From positions 310,001 to 374,000 of the forward strand of contig JASFAU010000009.1 in assembly GCA_039704465.1 (NCBI GenBank): a stretch of DNA of 64,000 nt, in the 5' to 3' direction. Within the stretch, counting starts at the first letter, position 1, and every line of letters begins with the position of its first letter. The position numbers and the translations under genes were made by a program. The notes beneath the pieces were generated by a model that worked only from the letters and a program-made list of their open reading frames with translations, was not told where the DNA came from and did no database searches. The stretch comes from Plasmodiophora brassicae (taxonomy: Eukaryota > Endomyxa > Phytomyxea > Plasmodiophorida > Plasmodiophoridae). Of the stretch, positions 30,119 to 40,488 are shown piece by piece.

Positions 30119-30340
30119 ATGGGCCGTGGCGTTGTCCGCTACACCCTCGGCGAGAAGATTGCCATTGCCCGCGAGGCCTACGACGAACCTGGCAAGGTCT
30201 ACCGAACGAGCCAGAAGTACGGCGTCGACTACCGTCAGATCAAGCGGTGGCGCACGCTGCTCGACAAAGAGGACGTCCGCCACGGGGCGAAGGTGTACCG
30301 CCCGGCCTCTTCGATCCGGCAACGCACGGGGTTGGCCGGC
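30119..30340 (+). CDS. Transposase-type helix-turn-helix segment in frame with MOCS2A
   Basis: From the ATG at 30119 the frame encodes YTLGEKIAIAREAY, then SQKYGVDYRQIKRWR, the N-terminal helix-turn-helix found in many eukaryotic DDE transposase-derived proteins. No catalytic domain follows. The frame runs without a stop straight into the MOCS2A start at 30341, so the locus could make a fusion of about 160 residues, or the HTH could be a leftover exon upstream of the true start. Confidence 0.45.
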
Positions 30341-30721
30341 ATGCCGACCGCGTACCGCCTGCTGGTGTTCGGCATGGCGCGTGACCTGGTGGGCGGGGCG
30401 CCTGCCATCGAGATCAACGTCACGCCGCCCGTCACGCTGGACGGCCTGATTGCCAAGGTGCGGCGCGTGCGAACGAGGCAGGCGCGTGGGCGGGCCGACT
30501 GATCATGGCACGACTGGTGCAGGTGTACGCCGAATACCCACAGCTGCGTCAGCTGAGCGATTACATGATGCTGGCCGTCAACCTAGAGTACAGAGACCTA
30601 GCAGACCAGCGCCCGTTGAGCCCGGATGACGAGGTTGCTCTCATCCCGCCCATTGGGTACAGAAGTGCCTGCACGCCGACTGGCCCACTGTTCTGACTTT
30701 GTGGCCTACAGAGGTGGGTAA
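30341..30721 (+). CDS. MOCS2A: Molybdopterin synthase sulfur-carrier subunit (MOCS2A/MoaD)
   Basis: MoaD-type proteins carry sulfur as a C-terminal thiocarboxylate for molybdopterin synthesis. The ATG at 30341 opens MPTAYRLLVFGMARDLVGG, which fits the first ubiquitin-fold strand. Introns 30458-30522 (65 bp) and 30657-30711 (55 bp) join exons so that LIAK-VYAEYPQLRQL and EVALIPPI-GGG-stop are read. The family signature IPPISGG is therefore kept with a terminal double glycine, which the unspliced frame lacks. The protein has about 86 residues, normal for the family. The unusual point is the in-frame HTH directly upstream. Confidence 0.82.
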
Positions 30722-30793
30722 CCTCTTCGGTTTACTCATCTTCGTGTGTTAGGACTGTCCGGGAACACACGACTCGGCGACGTCGTAGCCGAC

Positions 30794-32027
30794 CTAAGGC
30801 GACGGCTTACCGAAGTAAACGTTCTCGGAACAACGAAACAGCGTCATGTCGCTAGACGATGAGATCACGGGTTCGTGGTTCGGCGGGATGGCAATGACGG
30901 TTCCAGCGGAAACGTTAATGCTGTCGAGTTGTCCCGTTCCAGATGCACAGAGAACAATGGACGTCCCTGGACACGGAGTCATCGGGTAATCGTGCCCCGA
31001 TCCCGCGAGGACCGTTTTCGTCAGGTAGAACTCGGACACGGGCGGGCAGTAGCCCACCGTCTGGCTGTCCACATCGGTGGCCTTCAGGACTTCGGGGACG
31101 TTCGCTCGGTACGTCAGCATGCTGCAGAGCGTATCGACATCCCGGTACTTGGGCGTGAGGCCGGCTCGAACGACATTATCGGAGCAGGCCATGCACTCCA
31201 CACAGTCCCCGCGCAGGTACGCGTGGGGTTCGTTCGCGCCCAGGAAAATCGCCTCACCAGGTGCCAGCGCCATCGCATTCAGGAAGAAGACGCAGAACAC
31301 GCCCACGTCTCCTGGGTACTCATCAGCAAGTCGCTTGATGAGCTCACGAAGGTCCATCGTCGAGTGAGAACCCTCGATGGCCAGGTCCAGGTTTGCTAGA
31401 TCGGACAGCATTTCCTGAAGGCTCTTCGCCACCAGATCAGGCGGACACGTCATCAAACGTGTAAACACCGATCTAAGGGCGTCCTTGGTGCCGTCCCGAG
31501 ACGTCACAGCAGCCACAAACCGGGCGACACTTTCATCGCCAACCAGCGCCTTCAGTTGCGGGACACGTTCCAGGAAAATTGCAATTTCCTCTAGAGGCCG
31601 AAATCCGCAGAGTGCCTCGAACGATGTCAGAGCAACCGCCATTTCCGGTTTGTGGTTACCGTCCTTGTACACCTAAGCAGGTTGAATTCACATTCGTAGA
31701 CAAGATCATGTCAACACGTCCTACATTAGGGCGCTCTGCATGGAGACGTTCCGCCAGAGCTTTATCTGGGTGCGCCTGGATCGACAACGCCTTGTTCACG
31801 GAAAGAACTTTGAACAGGTATGGAAGATCGCGTCCATCAAGCGCGTCCTTCAGCAAGGATCCGTCGCGTCGAATGACGGATGGCCCGCTGACATGCGTCC
31901 CCATCCACAGCTCGGCATACGGCAGCGCCTCATCGATGCCGTGCAGGCACGATTGCAGGCGAGCGACCGCCGACGCGCGACCGCGCTTGCCCCAGTCGTA
32001 ATTCTGCACGGCGCAGTCCAACTCCAC
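30794..32027 (-). CDS. MPI: Mannose-6-phosphate isomerase
   Basis: MPI interconverts fructose-6-phosphate and mannose-6-phosphate, feeding GDP-mannose for glycosylation and GPI anchors. Exon 31725-32027 carries CAVQNYDWGK and KVLSVNKALSIQAHPDK (zinc-ligand region). A 52-bp intron (31673-31724) joins ERPN to VYKDGNHKPEMAVALT, the conserved NHKPE block. The second exon ends at 30794 and includes EAIFLGANEPHAYLRGDCVECMA and SDNVVRAGLTPKYRDV, hallmark motifs. The 5' boundary given is the edge of the recognisable frame. It begins with GTG after a possible acceptor, so a short first exon upstream supplies the ATG. Confidence 0.93.
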
Positions 32028-32413
32028 CGCCGCCTACGCGCGCCCCGTCATCAGCCCACGTCTGATCACGACCCCCTTTCGCCCAAACCCACCGTCAATC
32101 GCATCGACGTCGACGTATTGGTGATCGTTCCGATCCAATTTTAGACCGCCGTCAGTAGTGGGAGACGACGAGATGAGACGACACGGAATTTTTCCATCGC
32201 GCCCCCGAATTTCGATCCGCTCGCGCATCAGCGGATTGTAAGGAGCGGCGACGCCCTGGATTCCAATCGTCGGATGGGTGCGTAAGGTGGCAATGCTTTT
32301 ACTGCAGCGGTACCGCCTTCCCTAACAGACTGCCCCCAAGTGGTAATCGCTATGATTCCTGCTCTATGTTTATAAGCAATAGCTGAAGAAACGTGGACCC
32401 GATGTGGATATGT
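32028..32413. other. Region between MPI and the membrane-protein gene
   Basis: Probably holds the missing first exon and promoter of MPI. A short minus-strand frame (32034-32228) begins with an ATG-like MRERIEIRGRDGK and may contribute, but no motif confirms it. Confidence 0.35.
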
Positions 32414-34870
32414 CTACTGGAACGGGTCATCGTTGTCGTTGTTCAGGTCTATGGTCTGTCCGGATGGCGTTGTGATGCCCGCGTTGATGTCGGCCGGCGG
32501 GTTATCGGATGTGCCCAGCATTGGTCTGATTTTCTTATCCCTGCCTTCGACGACGACAGTATCCAGAGGACGACCAGGCGCCCGTCGCCGGCGCCTTGCT
32601 CTGAGTAGTGACGTCGGCAGCAACGACCGAATGAGCCTGTAGGTGACGATGACAGCGAGCAATAGGGATACCGACGCCAGCATTATTCGGACAGTGCCGG
32701 ACGTCAGGTTCGACATGACAACAACGACTGCCGCGTTGGACGTGGCCCACAGGGCAGCGACGTATCCTCGCTGATCAGGGGGAAGCGCCCCGATGGAATA
32801 CGGGACAGCGGACAGGTACCTGCCCGGGAGCGATATGAGCTCGTGCGGCAACAGGATCGCCATCCTGTGGAGGTTCCCATGCATGAGGCCGGCGATGAGC
32901 ATCGCGGCAATGTACCAGAGCAGCGACACGGCGATGGCCGCATCGGCAAGGTGCCCGTCCAGGACCGCGTCGATGAACGACTCCAGCGGCCGCCCATCGG
33001 CAATGAACGCGACCGCGGCGTGGAACGCAGGCACGCCTCGTATGATCGCGTAGTGGATCGTCGCGGCCAGCATCAGTAGCGGCATAATCCACAGCGATAA
33101 TCGCAGCGCGATGCCTCGCAGACGACGTGGGCGTCCTGCGGTGACCAGCGGCACCTGCATGGCAACGACGATCGTGAAGACAACTTTGAAGAGCAGCCGT
33201 TCCAGCTCGGTCTGATCGCCACCGACCACAACGACGAACGACCAGAGGATGGCGACGTTGAGCAACCAGAGCAGGGCGTCGCATGAGGACATAACGAGGC
33301 GCAAGGCCTGGATGGGGGTCGCCCAGCGCCACTGTTGCAACAGGTGAATCCATTGCCGGGCCTTGTCGTTGCGTTCGCTGCTGAACACGGCCTCGACCGT
33401 TTCCGGGCCACGACAGCGTGCCAGGCCCGTCCTGGACGCCGACCTGGTGACCCAGGACGACGTGTCACCCGACCCGCGAACGATACAGAGTCGGGAGCGA
33501 TGTGGGCGCGCATGCCTGGCACATTTCACCTGTTCCAGGGACGCTTCGGCGACCCACCCGAATGCGTTAGACGCGATGATGGGCGATAGGAACCAGGCGA
33601 CCAGCATCGACTGCGGCCGGGGCGTCACCGTGACAGCGTCCAGGTCGCCGCCGTCCATGTCGTCGACGAGCGCCTGGATGCACGCGGGCGAGACGACCAT
33701 TGTCGCAGGGATGTGGACGACCCAAGCCGGCGACAGGTCGCGCTTGAACCAAGCAATAGGGTCAAGCGCATCCGGCCGGCACCGGACGATCAGGGCGACA
33801 GACATCTGGCGATGTGGGATCACCCGGGCGACACGGTGCAGGTCGAGCGTGATCTCGAACACGTGCGCTATCACGGGCGTCGTCGTCCCGCCTTTGTCGA
33901 AGCACGTCGGTTGCAGGAGCCCAACGTTCTCCAGGAACCACAAGGTGTCTGGCGCGGCCGTCGTCTGGCACTCAATAACAAGGACGACCTGCTCCCAGGT
34001 CAACGAGCATGTCGCCGACGCCAACAGGTTGTCGACGGAGATCGCCACGCTCGTTAACGTGTCTCGAACTGGTTCATGGGCCGCGATGTGCACCGCCACG
34101 ATCAGCGCCACGTTGCGCTCCATGAGAGCCGCCTGCGACCGGAACCGGCTCTGCGTCGTTCTGTCGACCCGCGTATGATGCAACGATCGTTGTCGGCTGG
34201 CCACGTCGCTCGGCGACAACGCGTCGTGACCAGGGGATGCCGTTTCCGGGTCGAACGCGGCCCCACCGATTGTTCGTCGCGCGTCTTCCAGCGCGTCCAT
34301 CCACTTCATCGACTTATTCGTGAACGGCATTTCCGTCAACGACCGACGATAGCCCACGTGCCGGGGCGGTTGCTCGACAGGGCCACCTTCCATCTCGCTG
34401 CCGCCGGTCGGCCTCGGCGTCTGCACATCAGGGTCGGGATCATGACGTTCCGGCAGGGCATCCGGTTCTGCGGCTCGCTCCTGCCGATCCGAGGCGTCGG
34501 GTTTGGTGATCTCCTCGACGATGACGCGGTCGTCGTCGTCGTCGTCGTCCTTCGGGTCGTCGACAATACGTCGTCGATACGGGATGCTGGCATGGTACCG
34601 TTGCTCGGCGCCGTCACCAACGTGCCTAGGTGGGCGGGAACAGGTTGCCGACGACCAGTTCGTCTGGGATAGGCGCTCGGCGACCGCCGCCATATCGCTG
34701 CGGAGCGATGGCGGAGGGAGGGGCGGACGATGAAGATGGCGTCGCGATAGGCGATCGCCGGACCCCGACGACGTGTCCGTCTGCGAGAGCGCCGCATCGG
34801 ATCGCGACCTCGAACGACGATGGCGCGTCTGCCCCGAGCTCGACGACGTCATCCGATCATCGGACGGCAT
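32414..34870 (-). CDS. Multi-pass membrane protein, divergent GT2/chitin-synthase-like
   Basis: 818 residues from an ATG at 34870. Residues ~1-210 are polar and low complexity with Asp runs. A globular part follows (ALIVAVHIAAHEPVRDTLTS...VVLVIECQT), reminiscent of the nucleotide-binding start of family-2 glycosyltransferases. LLQQWRW comes next, in the position and style of the Q-x-x-R-W motif. Then come about seven hydrophobic segments (LLWLLNVAILWSFVVVVGG; ALRLSLWIMPLLMLAATI; AVSLLWYIAAMLIAGLM and others) and a basic tail. The catalytic DXD and ED motifs are not clear, so activity is doubtful and the family call is tentative. It could equally be an unrelated polytopic protein. Confidence 0.4.
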   Translation of the reverse strand: MPSDDRMTSSSSGQTRHRRSRSRSDAALSQTDTSSGSGDRLSRRHLHRPPLPPPSLRSDMAAVAERLSQTNWSSATCSRPPRHVGDGAEQRYHASIPYRRRIVDDPKDDDDDDDRVIVEEITKPDASDRQERAAEPDALPERHDPDPDVQTPRPTGGSEMEGGPVEQPPRHVGYRRSLTEMPFTNKSMKWMDALEDARRTIGGAAFDPETASPGHDALSPSDVASRQRSLHHTRVDRTTQSRFRSQAALMERNVALIVAVHIAAHEPVRDTLTSVAISVDNLLASATCSLTWEQVVLVIECQTTAAPDTLWFLENVGLLQPTCFDKGGTTTPVIAHVFEITLDLHRVARVIPHRQMSVALIVRCRPDALDPIAWFKRDLSPAWVVHIPATMVVSPACIQALVDDMDGGDLDAVTVTPRPQSMLVAWFLSPIIASNAFGWVAEASLEQVKCARHARPHRSRLCIVRGSGDTSSWVTRSASRTGLARCRGPETVEAVFSSERNDKARQWIHLLQQWRWATPIQALRLVMSSCDALLWLLNVAILWSFVVVVGGDQTELERLLFKVVFTIVVAMQVPLVTAGRPRRLRGIALRLSLWIMPLLMLAATIHYAIIRGVPAFHAAVAFIADGRPLESFIDAVLDGHLADAAIAVSLLWYIAAMLIAGLMHGNLHRMAILLPHELISLPGRYLSAVPYSIGALPPDQRGYVAALWATSNAAVVVVMSNLTSGTVRIMLASVSLLLAVIVTYRLIRSLLPTSLLRARRRRRAPGRPLDTVVVEGRDKKIRPMLGTSDNPPADINAGITTPSGQTIDLNNDNDDPFQ

Positions 34871-35439
34871 CGACGGCCGATAGCAGACTGTTTCGGCGGC
34901 TAGCGCCGGCGGTTCCAGGACGTCTGGGACGTATTCCAGAGCGAGAACTACTTTGTGGACACCCGAGAACGTTCGCGATCTTAGACGAGAACGACGACGT
35001 GTCCCTGCAACGTGTGTGTGCCCGCTGTGGCACAGTCACAGGATGCATATCCAGCCCGATACACCTGGCAGTATCCTCATGTTCTGCGGCATCCCCTGTC
35101 GCAGCGCCGCCCGGGGCTCAGAAGCGCCGAACGGGACGTCGTCCTGTGCAGGGCGGGAACAACGCTTCTACGTAGTCGAGTTCGTGTTTCGAGGGACATA
35201 CCCGCTCTGCACGCCACCAGGACGTCGTGTCGGGCGCTGCCAGGCGGAGCAGGTCATTCAGATTGATCGCAGACGTGTGCAGGGTCGTCACAGACTGTAA
35301 GGGTGGAGGTGGAATCTTCACGCCCACTGGCACTGACCGTCCAGCGAGTCGGCGCCGCCTGCTTCGAGAACGTTCAGCGAGATCGGACCGTGTCCTCCCA
35401 GTCCCGTCAGCGGCGTTGGGACCCTCTCACTCTGCGAAG
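34871..35439. other. Divergent intergenic region
   Basis: Lies between the minus-strand membrane-protein start and the plus-strand small secreted protein. Short open frames on both strands show no recognisable motif. Confidence 0.4.
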
Positions 35440-36306
35440 ATGGTGCCCGGCGGTCGGATCATTGCTATACTGGTCGTCACGGTCAGCGGCGCGTTCGGCA
35501 CGGACAACGCCGTCGAACCTCCCCGCTGTGGCCCTTTCTTTGACAACGCGGCGTAGGTCGTCGTATCGAGGCAACTGACATCCGATTCCGCCGGTGCCAA
35601 TGCTATCTGATAGGTGTGCACCGGTGGACGGCATCCAGCGATACTGCAGCGCCGACGGGTACTGCGGAACGTCGTTCGCGCGGGCGCAGGCCGCTGGCCG
35701 CTACGTGTACGCGGACACGGACACCCCATGTGCCGATCACGACGACCCCGACCGGGCCTGCGCGCTGATATTCCCAGCGGCCACCTGCAACCGTGAGACG
35801 CTCCTGTGCGAAGTCGCCGGTATCCTTCCCGAGTCGTTGACCGGGTACGTGCCGCCGCCGCCTCCCACCGATGCACCGGAAACAGCGGACATGTCTGAGG
35901 ATACGTCGTCGCCGCCGGCCGATCCCGCGACGGTGCCGGGTACGGCCGAGCCTGGAACAGGAGGGCAGGACGCCCCACTGAGGTGCGGCCCGTTCTTTGA
36001 TATGAAAGGGTATACGCGACTCGGCAAAGCTCGTCGCCGGTGGTATCTGATGCAGGCGATGGATTCAGGTGCCCCGACGGGTTGTACTGCGGCACGAAGG
36101 GCGCGTGCGGCCCCGACTTCAAATCGGAACAGGACGAGGGCGTGTACGAGTACGCGAAGATGTTGGCTGGGACATACGCGCTGGATATCTGTCGATACGC
36201 GCCCGACCCGGACGCGTACTGCGCCAGGTTCGCCCAGGGTGCCATCTGCCGCCTCACCGACGGCGCCTGTCAAGTCTCCTCCGTCGACGCAACCCTCTTC
36301 CGATAA
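35440..36306 (+). CDS. Small secreted protein with two hevein-like cysteine repeats
   Basis: The ATG at 35440 opens MVPGGRIIAILVVTVSGAFG, a signal peptide. Introns 35553-35613 (61 bp) and 36010-36068 (59 bp) are both in phase 2 and both fall at the same point of a repeat. Exon ends RCGPFFDNA-A and RCGPFFDMK-G join to CAPVDGIQRYCSADGYCG and CPDGLYCGTKGACG. These resemble hevein chitin-binding spacing with some cysteines shifted. A Pro/Thr-rich linker separates the two repeats. The mature protein would be about 230 residues. Chitin or glycan binding is inferred. Repeat and intron were duplicated together. Confidence 0.65.
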
Positions 36307-36324
36307 ACGGAACGCGCATCGCGT

Positions 36325-37965
36325 TTACTGGCCGGGGATGTCAGCAAACAGCGGGGACGTCGTCAGGTCGTCCTTCAGTCGTCCCAGGACTTGCCGGATG
36401 TAGGTGAACTTCCCGCTCAGGGCGCTCATGTTCCTGTTGGGGACGACGCCCGTGACGGGGCGTGCGCACTCGCTGCACGCACCGCCGTCCGTGCAGCACG
36501 TGCCGCAGACGACGTGCCCGCACGGCACGCACGTCTTCGCCTCGGTGAGCAGCGTCATGCACGACAGGCACGTGAACGACCCTTCCATCGCCTCTTGCGC
36601 GTTCAGCAGCTTGGCGACCGCGATCCGCACCTCCGTTTCCGTGGCCGTTAACCTGGCAACGCGGGCGTCCGACTCCCGCTGCCGCGCGTCCTTCTCGTGC
36701 GCCAGGCGCTCCACGTCCCGATCGCGCGCCTCGACCTGCGACCGGAGCTCGTCGATGTCCGCCTTGACGCGCGCGGCCTGCTCCGCATTGTACGCGACGA
36801 TCGATTCTAGTTGCCGGATACGTTCCCGGGCACTCGCGTCCGTCTCCTGCAGGATGACGTTCGCGCGGTGGCACTCCGCCACCGCCTTCCGTGCCGCGTC
36901 CAAATCCTTCGCGACCTCGTCCCGCTCTGCAATGAGACACTCGGCGCGAGCACGCTCAGCATCGCACCGGCTGTGCAGGTCGCGAAGCTCGGCCGCGCTG
37001 GCGGCTTGGCGCGTGGTCAGGTCGGCGATCTCGGTGCGTGCGGCATTCAGCTGCGCGCGTAGCTCCCCGGCGCCGGCCTGTGCGTCCCGATCCCGCGCTT
37101 CGCCTTCGGCGACCAGCTCCTGCATCTTCACGTCGTTCTGTCGCAAGCGCCCGTCGAGTTGCTCGATCAGGACGTCGCGATCCGCAACGCTCTGCTGCTC
37201 GCGTCGTAGCTGATCGCGCACCTGGCACTCATCGCGACGCACTGCCTCCAGCTCGCTCTTGAGTCGATCGACGTCTTGTCCGCGCGTGGCAAGTACCGCC
37301 TCCGTATCACGGGTGCGTTGTTCAGCGGCGTCAGCGCGTTTGTCAGCGTCGGCGAGTTTCTGTTCAAGGAGGTGCAGGCGGTCCTGCAGGTCGCGGGCCT
37401 GCGCCTCTTGCGCACGGTTCGCATCTGAAAGGCGTCGATTCTCGTGTGCGCACCCGGCCTGATCGGCGTCGTACCTGGCGACGGCGTCCTGTAGTGCTCG
37501 AACCTGTCTCGATTTGGCCTGGAGAGCGCCTTCAGCATCATTGCACCGGGAGACGGCCGCCGCGTACGCTTCGCGCTTGGCGTTCAGCTCCTGGCGCAGC
37601 GCTTCGTTTAACGATGCCAACGTGGACTTTTCCGCGCGGATCTTGTCGATCTCGTCGGATTGGTGCTGGGCAGTGGCGCGGAGCGCTTCGGCGGCTTCGC
37701 GGTCGGCGCGAGATACCGCGGCGAGCGCCTCGAAACGATCCTGCAGAGCCCGCGTTGTCGCCTGGCGTTTGGTAAGCTCGTGGCGCTGCTCGAGCATGCG
37801 CTGCTGAATTGCAGCGATGATATGCCGATCGTTCTGGGATAACGATGCCATCTGCTCGAACTTGGCGCGAACCAGTGCTAGACTCTCGCTGGTGCACGAC
37901 GACGCATTCGCGGGCGACGACGCCGCGATGATACGCTGAAGGTCACGAGCACCGCCCTTCGACAT
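36325..37965 (-). CDS. Long coiled-coil protein with C-terminal RING finger
   Basis: From an ATG at 37965 the frame gives about 546 residues. A continuous heptad-rich coiled coil runs through residues ~25-450 (Leu/Ala/Arg/Glu/Gln dominated). A RING-type domain near the C-terminus follows (CLSCMTLLTEAKTCVPCGHVVCGTCC...CSECARPV, C3HC4-like). A RING after a coiled coil is typical of E3 ligases that dimerise. The frame stays open upstream to 38148 but only non-canonical starts are found there. The gene is divergent from the RRP7 gene with about 170 bp between starts. Confidence 0.75.
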   Translation of the reverse strand: MSKGGARDLQRIIAASSPANASSCTSESLALVRAKFEQMASLSQNDRHIIAAIQQRMLEQRHELTKRQATTRALQDRFEALAAVSRADREAAEALRATAQHQSDEIDKIRAEKSTLASLNEALRQELNAKREAYAAAVSRCNDAEGALQAKSRQVRALQDAVARYDADQAGCAHENRRLSDANRAQEAQARDLQDRLHLLEQKLADADKRADAAEQRTRDTEAVLATRGQDVDRLKSELEAVRRDECQVRDQLRREQQSVADRDVLIEQLDGRLRQNDVKMQELVAEGEARDRDAQAGAGELRAQLNAARTEIADLTTRQAASAAELRDLHSRCDAERARAECLIAERDEVAKDLDAARKAVAECHRANVILQETDASARERIRQLESIVAYNAEQAARVKADIDELRSQVEARDRDVERLAHEKDARQRESDARVARLTATETEVRIAVAKLLNAQEAMEGSFTCLSCMTLLTEAKTCVPCGHVVCGTCCTDGGACSECARPVTGVVPNRNMSALSGKFTYIRQVLGRLKDDLTTSPLFADIPGQ

Positions 37966-38133
37966 TGTGGCTACGACCGCTTCTAGACGATTACTATTAA
38001 GGTACGTGATGTGACCCGCACCCTGGGTACGAAACCTAGAAAGCATATATGTGGCTTTGGCAGGCGCAGAATGGGATAAATACCGTTGGACGCGACGAAG
38101 TCCGCGGCGGACCCCGTCACGGACTTGACGAAG

Positions 38134-38853
38134 ATGGTTGCTGTTCAACAGAAGGCAACGGTCAAGTTCCTAGCGGTCTCGCTTGCTGATGACGATCAGG
38201 AGGCGTCGTCTGCAGGGCGACGATACTTGCCGTATCGGGTTGGCGCGTCGTCAAATGATTTAGTCGTCGATAATGTGCCGTGTTTCTTCACGGACGCTGA
38301 CGTTGCCGAGGTGTTTCGCTGTTTCGGCGAAGTGCAGTGCTGTGTGTCGTCGTCGGCAACGTCACTCGTTCCTCGGCAATGCGTTGTCACATACACCTCG
38401 CCGAATAGCGTGCAACACGCAATGGAGTTTGCCACTGAGAAGAACGTTCAGCCGTTCACTCGCGGCGAGGGTGTCACTGGACTGGACAAATGGCGCAAAG
38501 CGTACAGAGACACCATTCCAGACGCGGCCGCGCTCATGGGCAAGATCAACGCATTCATGAATGCGTTCGACGCCGACCAGGACGATAAGCGCAAATCGAA
38601 GGGTCAGGTCGTTGCCGACGATGACGGCTTCCAGAAGGTTGTCGCACGGCGCAATCAGAAGAAACGTATCCTGCCTAAAGTCGTTGCCCCCGTTCCCGCC
38701 AAACTGCCCAAGGTCCTCGTCAACAGCACGTTCTACGCCAAGGCAAACGCCAAGGCGCAGAAGTACGAGGAGATCGCACACGTCCGCCGACAGTTCGAAG
38801 CGGATAAGGCCAGGATCCAGGAGATGCGTCTGAAGCGGTCGTTCAAACCATAA
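38134..38853 (+). CDS. RRP7A: Ribosomal RNA-processing protein 7
   Basis: RRP7 acts in early 18S rRNA processing within the small-subunit processome. The ATG at 38134 precedes a short N-terminal strand and an RRM-like fold (NDLVVDNVPCFFTDADVAEVF ... RQCVVTYTSPNSVQHAMEFA). The RRP7 C-terminal domain follows: DDDGFQKVV, then FYAKANAKAQKYEEIAHVR and EADKARIQEMRLKRSFKP. That last block is the diagnostic helix of the family. The protein has about 239 residues, in the normal range. Confidence 0.9.
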   Translation: MVAVQQKATVKFLAVSLADDDQEASSAGRRYLPYRVGASSNDLVVDNVPCFFTDADVAEVFRCFGEVQCCVSSSATSLVPRQCVVTYTSPNSVQHAMEFATEKNVQPFTRGEGVTGLDKWRKAYRDTIPDAAALMGKINAFMNAFDADQDDKRKSKGQVVADDDGFQKVVARRNQKKRILPKVVAPVPAKLPKVLVNSTFYAKANAKAQKYEEIAHVRRQFEADKARIQEMRLKRSFKP

Positions 38854-39159
38854 TTGTATTACACGTTGCCGTTTATATTGCTAACCGGGACCAGGTGCGC
38901 CGCGTTGCCATGCTACCCAGTAACGTGAACAGACGCGTGTCGTTGCCAGTGCTGGACAGCGTCACGCGAGTGGGTTCCGCCCGGCGACTGACCGGTCCAG
39001 GTTTACAGGTTGCCGGCCTCTCTGCCTCATTGTGGAACTGGAACGTGCGCTCTCGTTTGCGGGACACCACTGCTGGGTGGCGCGTGCCCTCTACTACTGT
39101 TCCAGAACCCAGGACCAGGCTAGGTACGCTTGGGCGATCGCGAATCTGCCTGTGCGCGC
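38854..39159. other. Intergenic region before the BTB gene
   Basis: No gene supported. The sequence is open in several frames but has no motif. It is presumed 3' and 5' flanking sequence. Confidence 0.4.
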
Positions 39160-40395
39160 ATGGCGACGCCGACGAGCACGGCGACGTCGTGCCATTTCCA
39201 CAGCGACCTGGCGCTGGACCTCGGCAGGTTCATCAACAACCCGCACCTGCACGACGTTGTCGTTCTGTGCAACGACACGTCGTTCTTCGCCCACAAAGAC
39301 GTCCTGCGCGCCCGGTGCGCCGTCCTGCACGACCTGTTCCGCTCCAACGACGACGCCGTCCTCGAGATCGACACCGACCCGACCGTGGTCGCCCACCTCC
39401 TCAAGTTCGTCTACACGGCGCGCTTCCCGGAAGTCGACTCCATCGCCCACGTCACTGAATTGTTGCGCCTGGCGCGTCACCTCCAACTTCACGATCTCGT
39501 CGTTAACCTCGGCCTGCGCTTTCACGATCAAGTCATCGCACCGTCCAGCGACGAGGACGACGAGGGCGACGAACGCTGCGAGCGTTCGTCCCCGGAACGC
39601 CGGCGCCGGCCCGCTGCTGAAGGGCCAGCTGTCTTCCATCGACCTCGACACCATTCGCTGACCAAGTTCCTGGACGCGTCTCGGTTCGACGGCAAAGTGA
39701 CGGTTGTCGTGGGACCTTATCGGTTCCGACGACAGTGCGCGATTCTGCTGGCTTCTCGTTCGACCTGGTTCGCCGACCGCATCGATGCGCCCGACGCCGT
39801 TGTGGACGCGTCCGCGTTCCCGATCGAGCAGATGGCCCGGGTGCTTCGCTTCCTGCGAATGGAGGGCCCCGAGGACACGTTCGCCAACGTCGACGCCGCC
39901 CTGGAGGCGCATCGCTGGGCGACTGTTCTCGGTGCCCACTCGTTGCTGTCCTGGATCGAGCACGTGATCGTCACCCGGTTCATCAGTGCTAACACGGTCT
40001 GCACGATCTGGTCCACTGTCGAGTGCAGCGAGTACCTCGCCGAGCGGTGCCAGGCGTTCATCCAGGACCACTTCATCGAATGCGCCTCGTCCCCCGGCTT
40101 CCTGACGCTTCGCGCGGACCAGGTCAAGGGGACTCTGAACGCGGGCATGTAAGTGGCCAGCACGACAGCGCTCTGCTCAGGGTTCAACTGATGTCGTATG
40201 CGCGTCAGGATCAATGCGGACGCAGGTGACATGCTCCTGGCGCTGCGCCGCTGGGCGGACAGCAACGCGACCCGACAGAGCGATAGCGATCGCATCCTGT
40301 TGGACCTGCTGCCGCCCAACACGATCTTCAACCATCACCTGCGCATGCAATTGCTGGGCGTCACCGCCGATCGCCACCCGATCATGCAGTGCTGA
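39160..40395 (+). CDS. BTB/POZ-domain protein
   Basis: From an ATG at 39160 the protein has a BTB fold: NNPHLHDVVVLCNDTSFFAHKDVLRARC, LKFVYTARFPEVDSIAHV, ELLRLARHLQLHDL. An acidic linker (DEDDEGDE) follows, then a second part with a repeat of the pattern (GPYRFRRQCAILLASRSTWFAD, RVLRFLRMEG), which may be a second, diverged BTB. A 60-bp intron (40149-40208) joins NAG-M-INADAGDMLLALRR. The total is about 391 residues. BTB proteins are often Cul3 adaptors; there is no Kelch or MATH partner here, so the role is open. Confidence 0.82.
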
Positions 40396-40488
40396 TGAGA
40401 TGCGATGGCCGTTCGCTCGCTGCACGGCCAGTACACACAACGCGAAACCTTATTCAGTACTTGTGTATTCCGAGCATGATTCGTGTAG

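Noticed and set aside
30505..30696. A separate 63-codon gene ending without a double glycine
   Set aside because: It is the unspliced second exon of MOCS2A; splicing on both sides yields the family start and the GG end.
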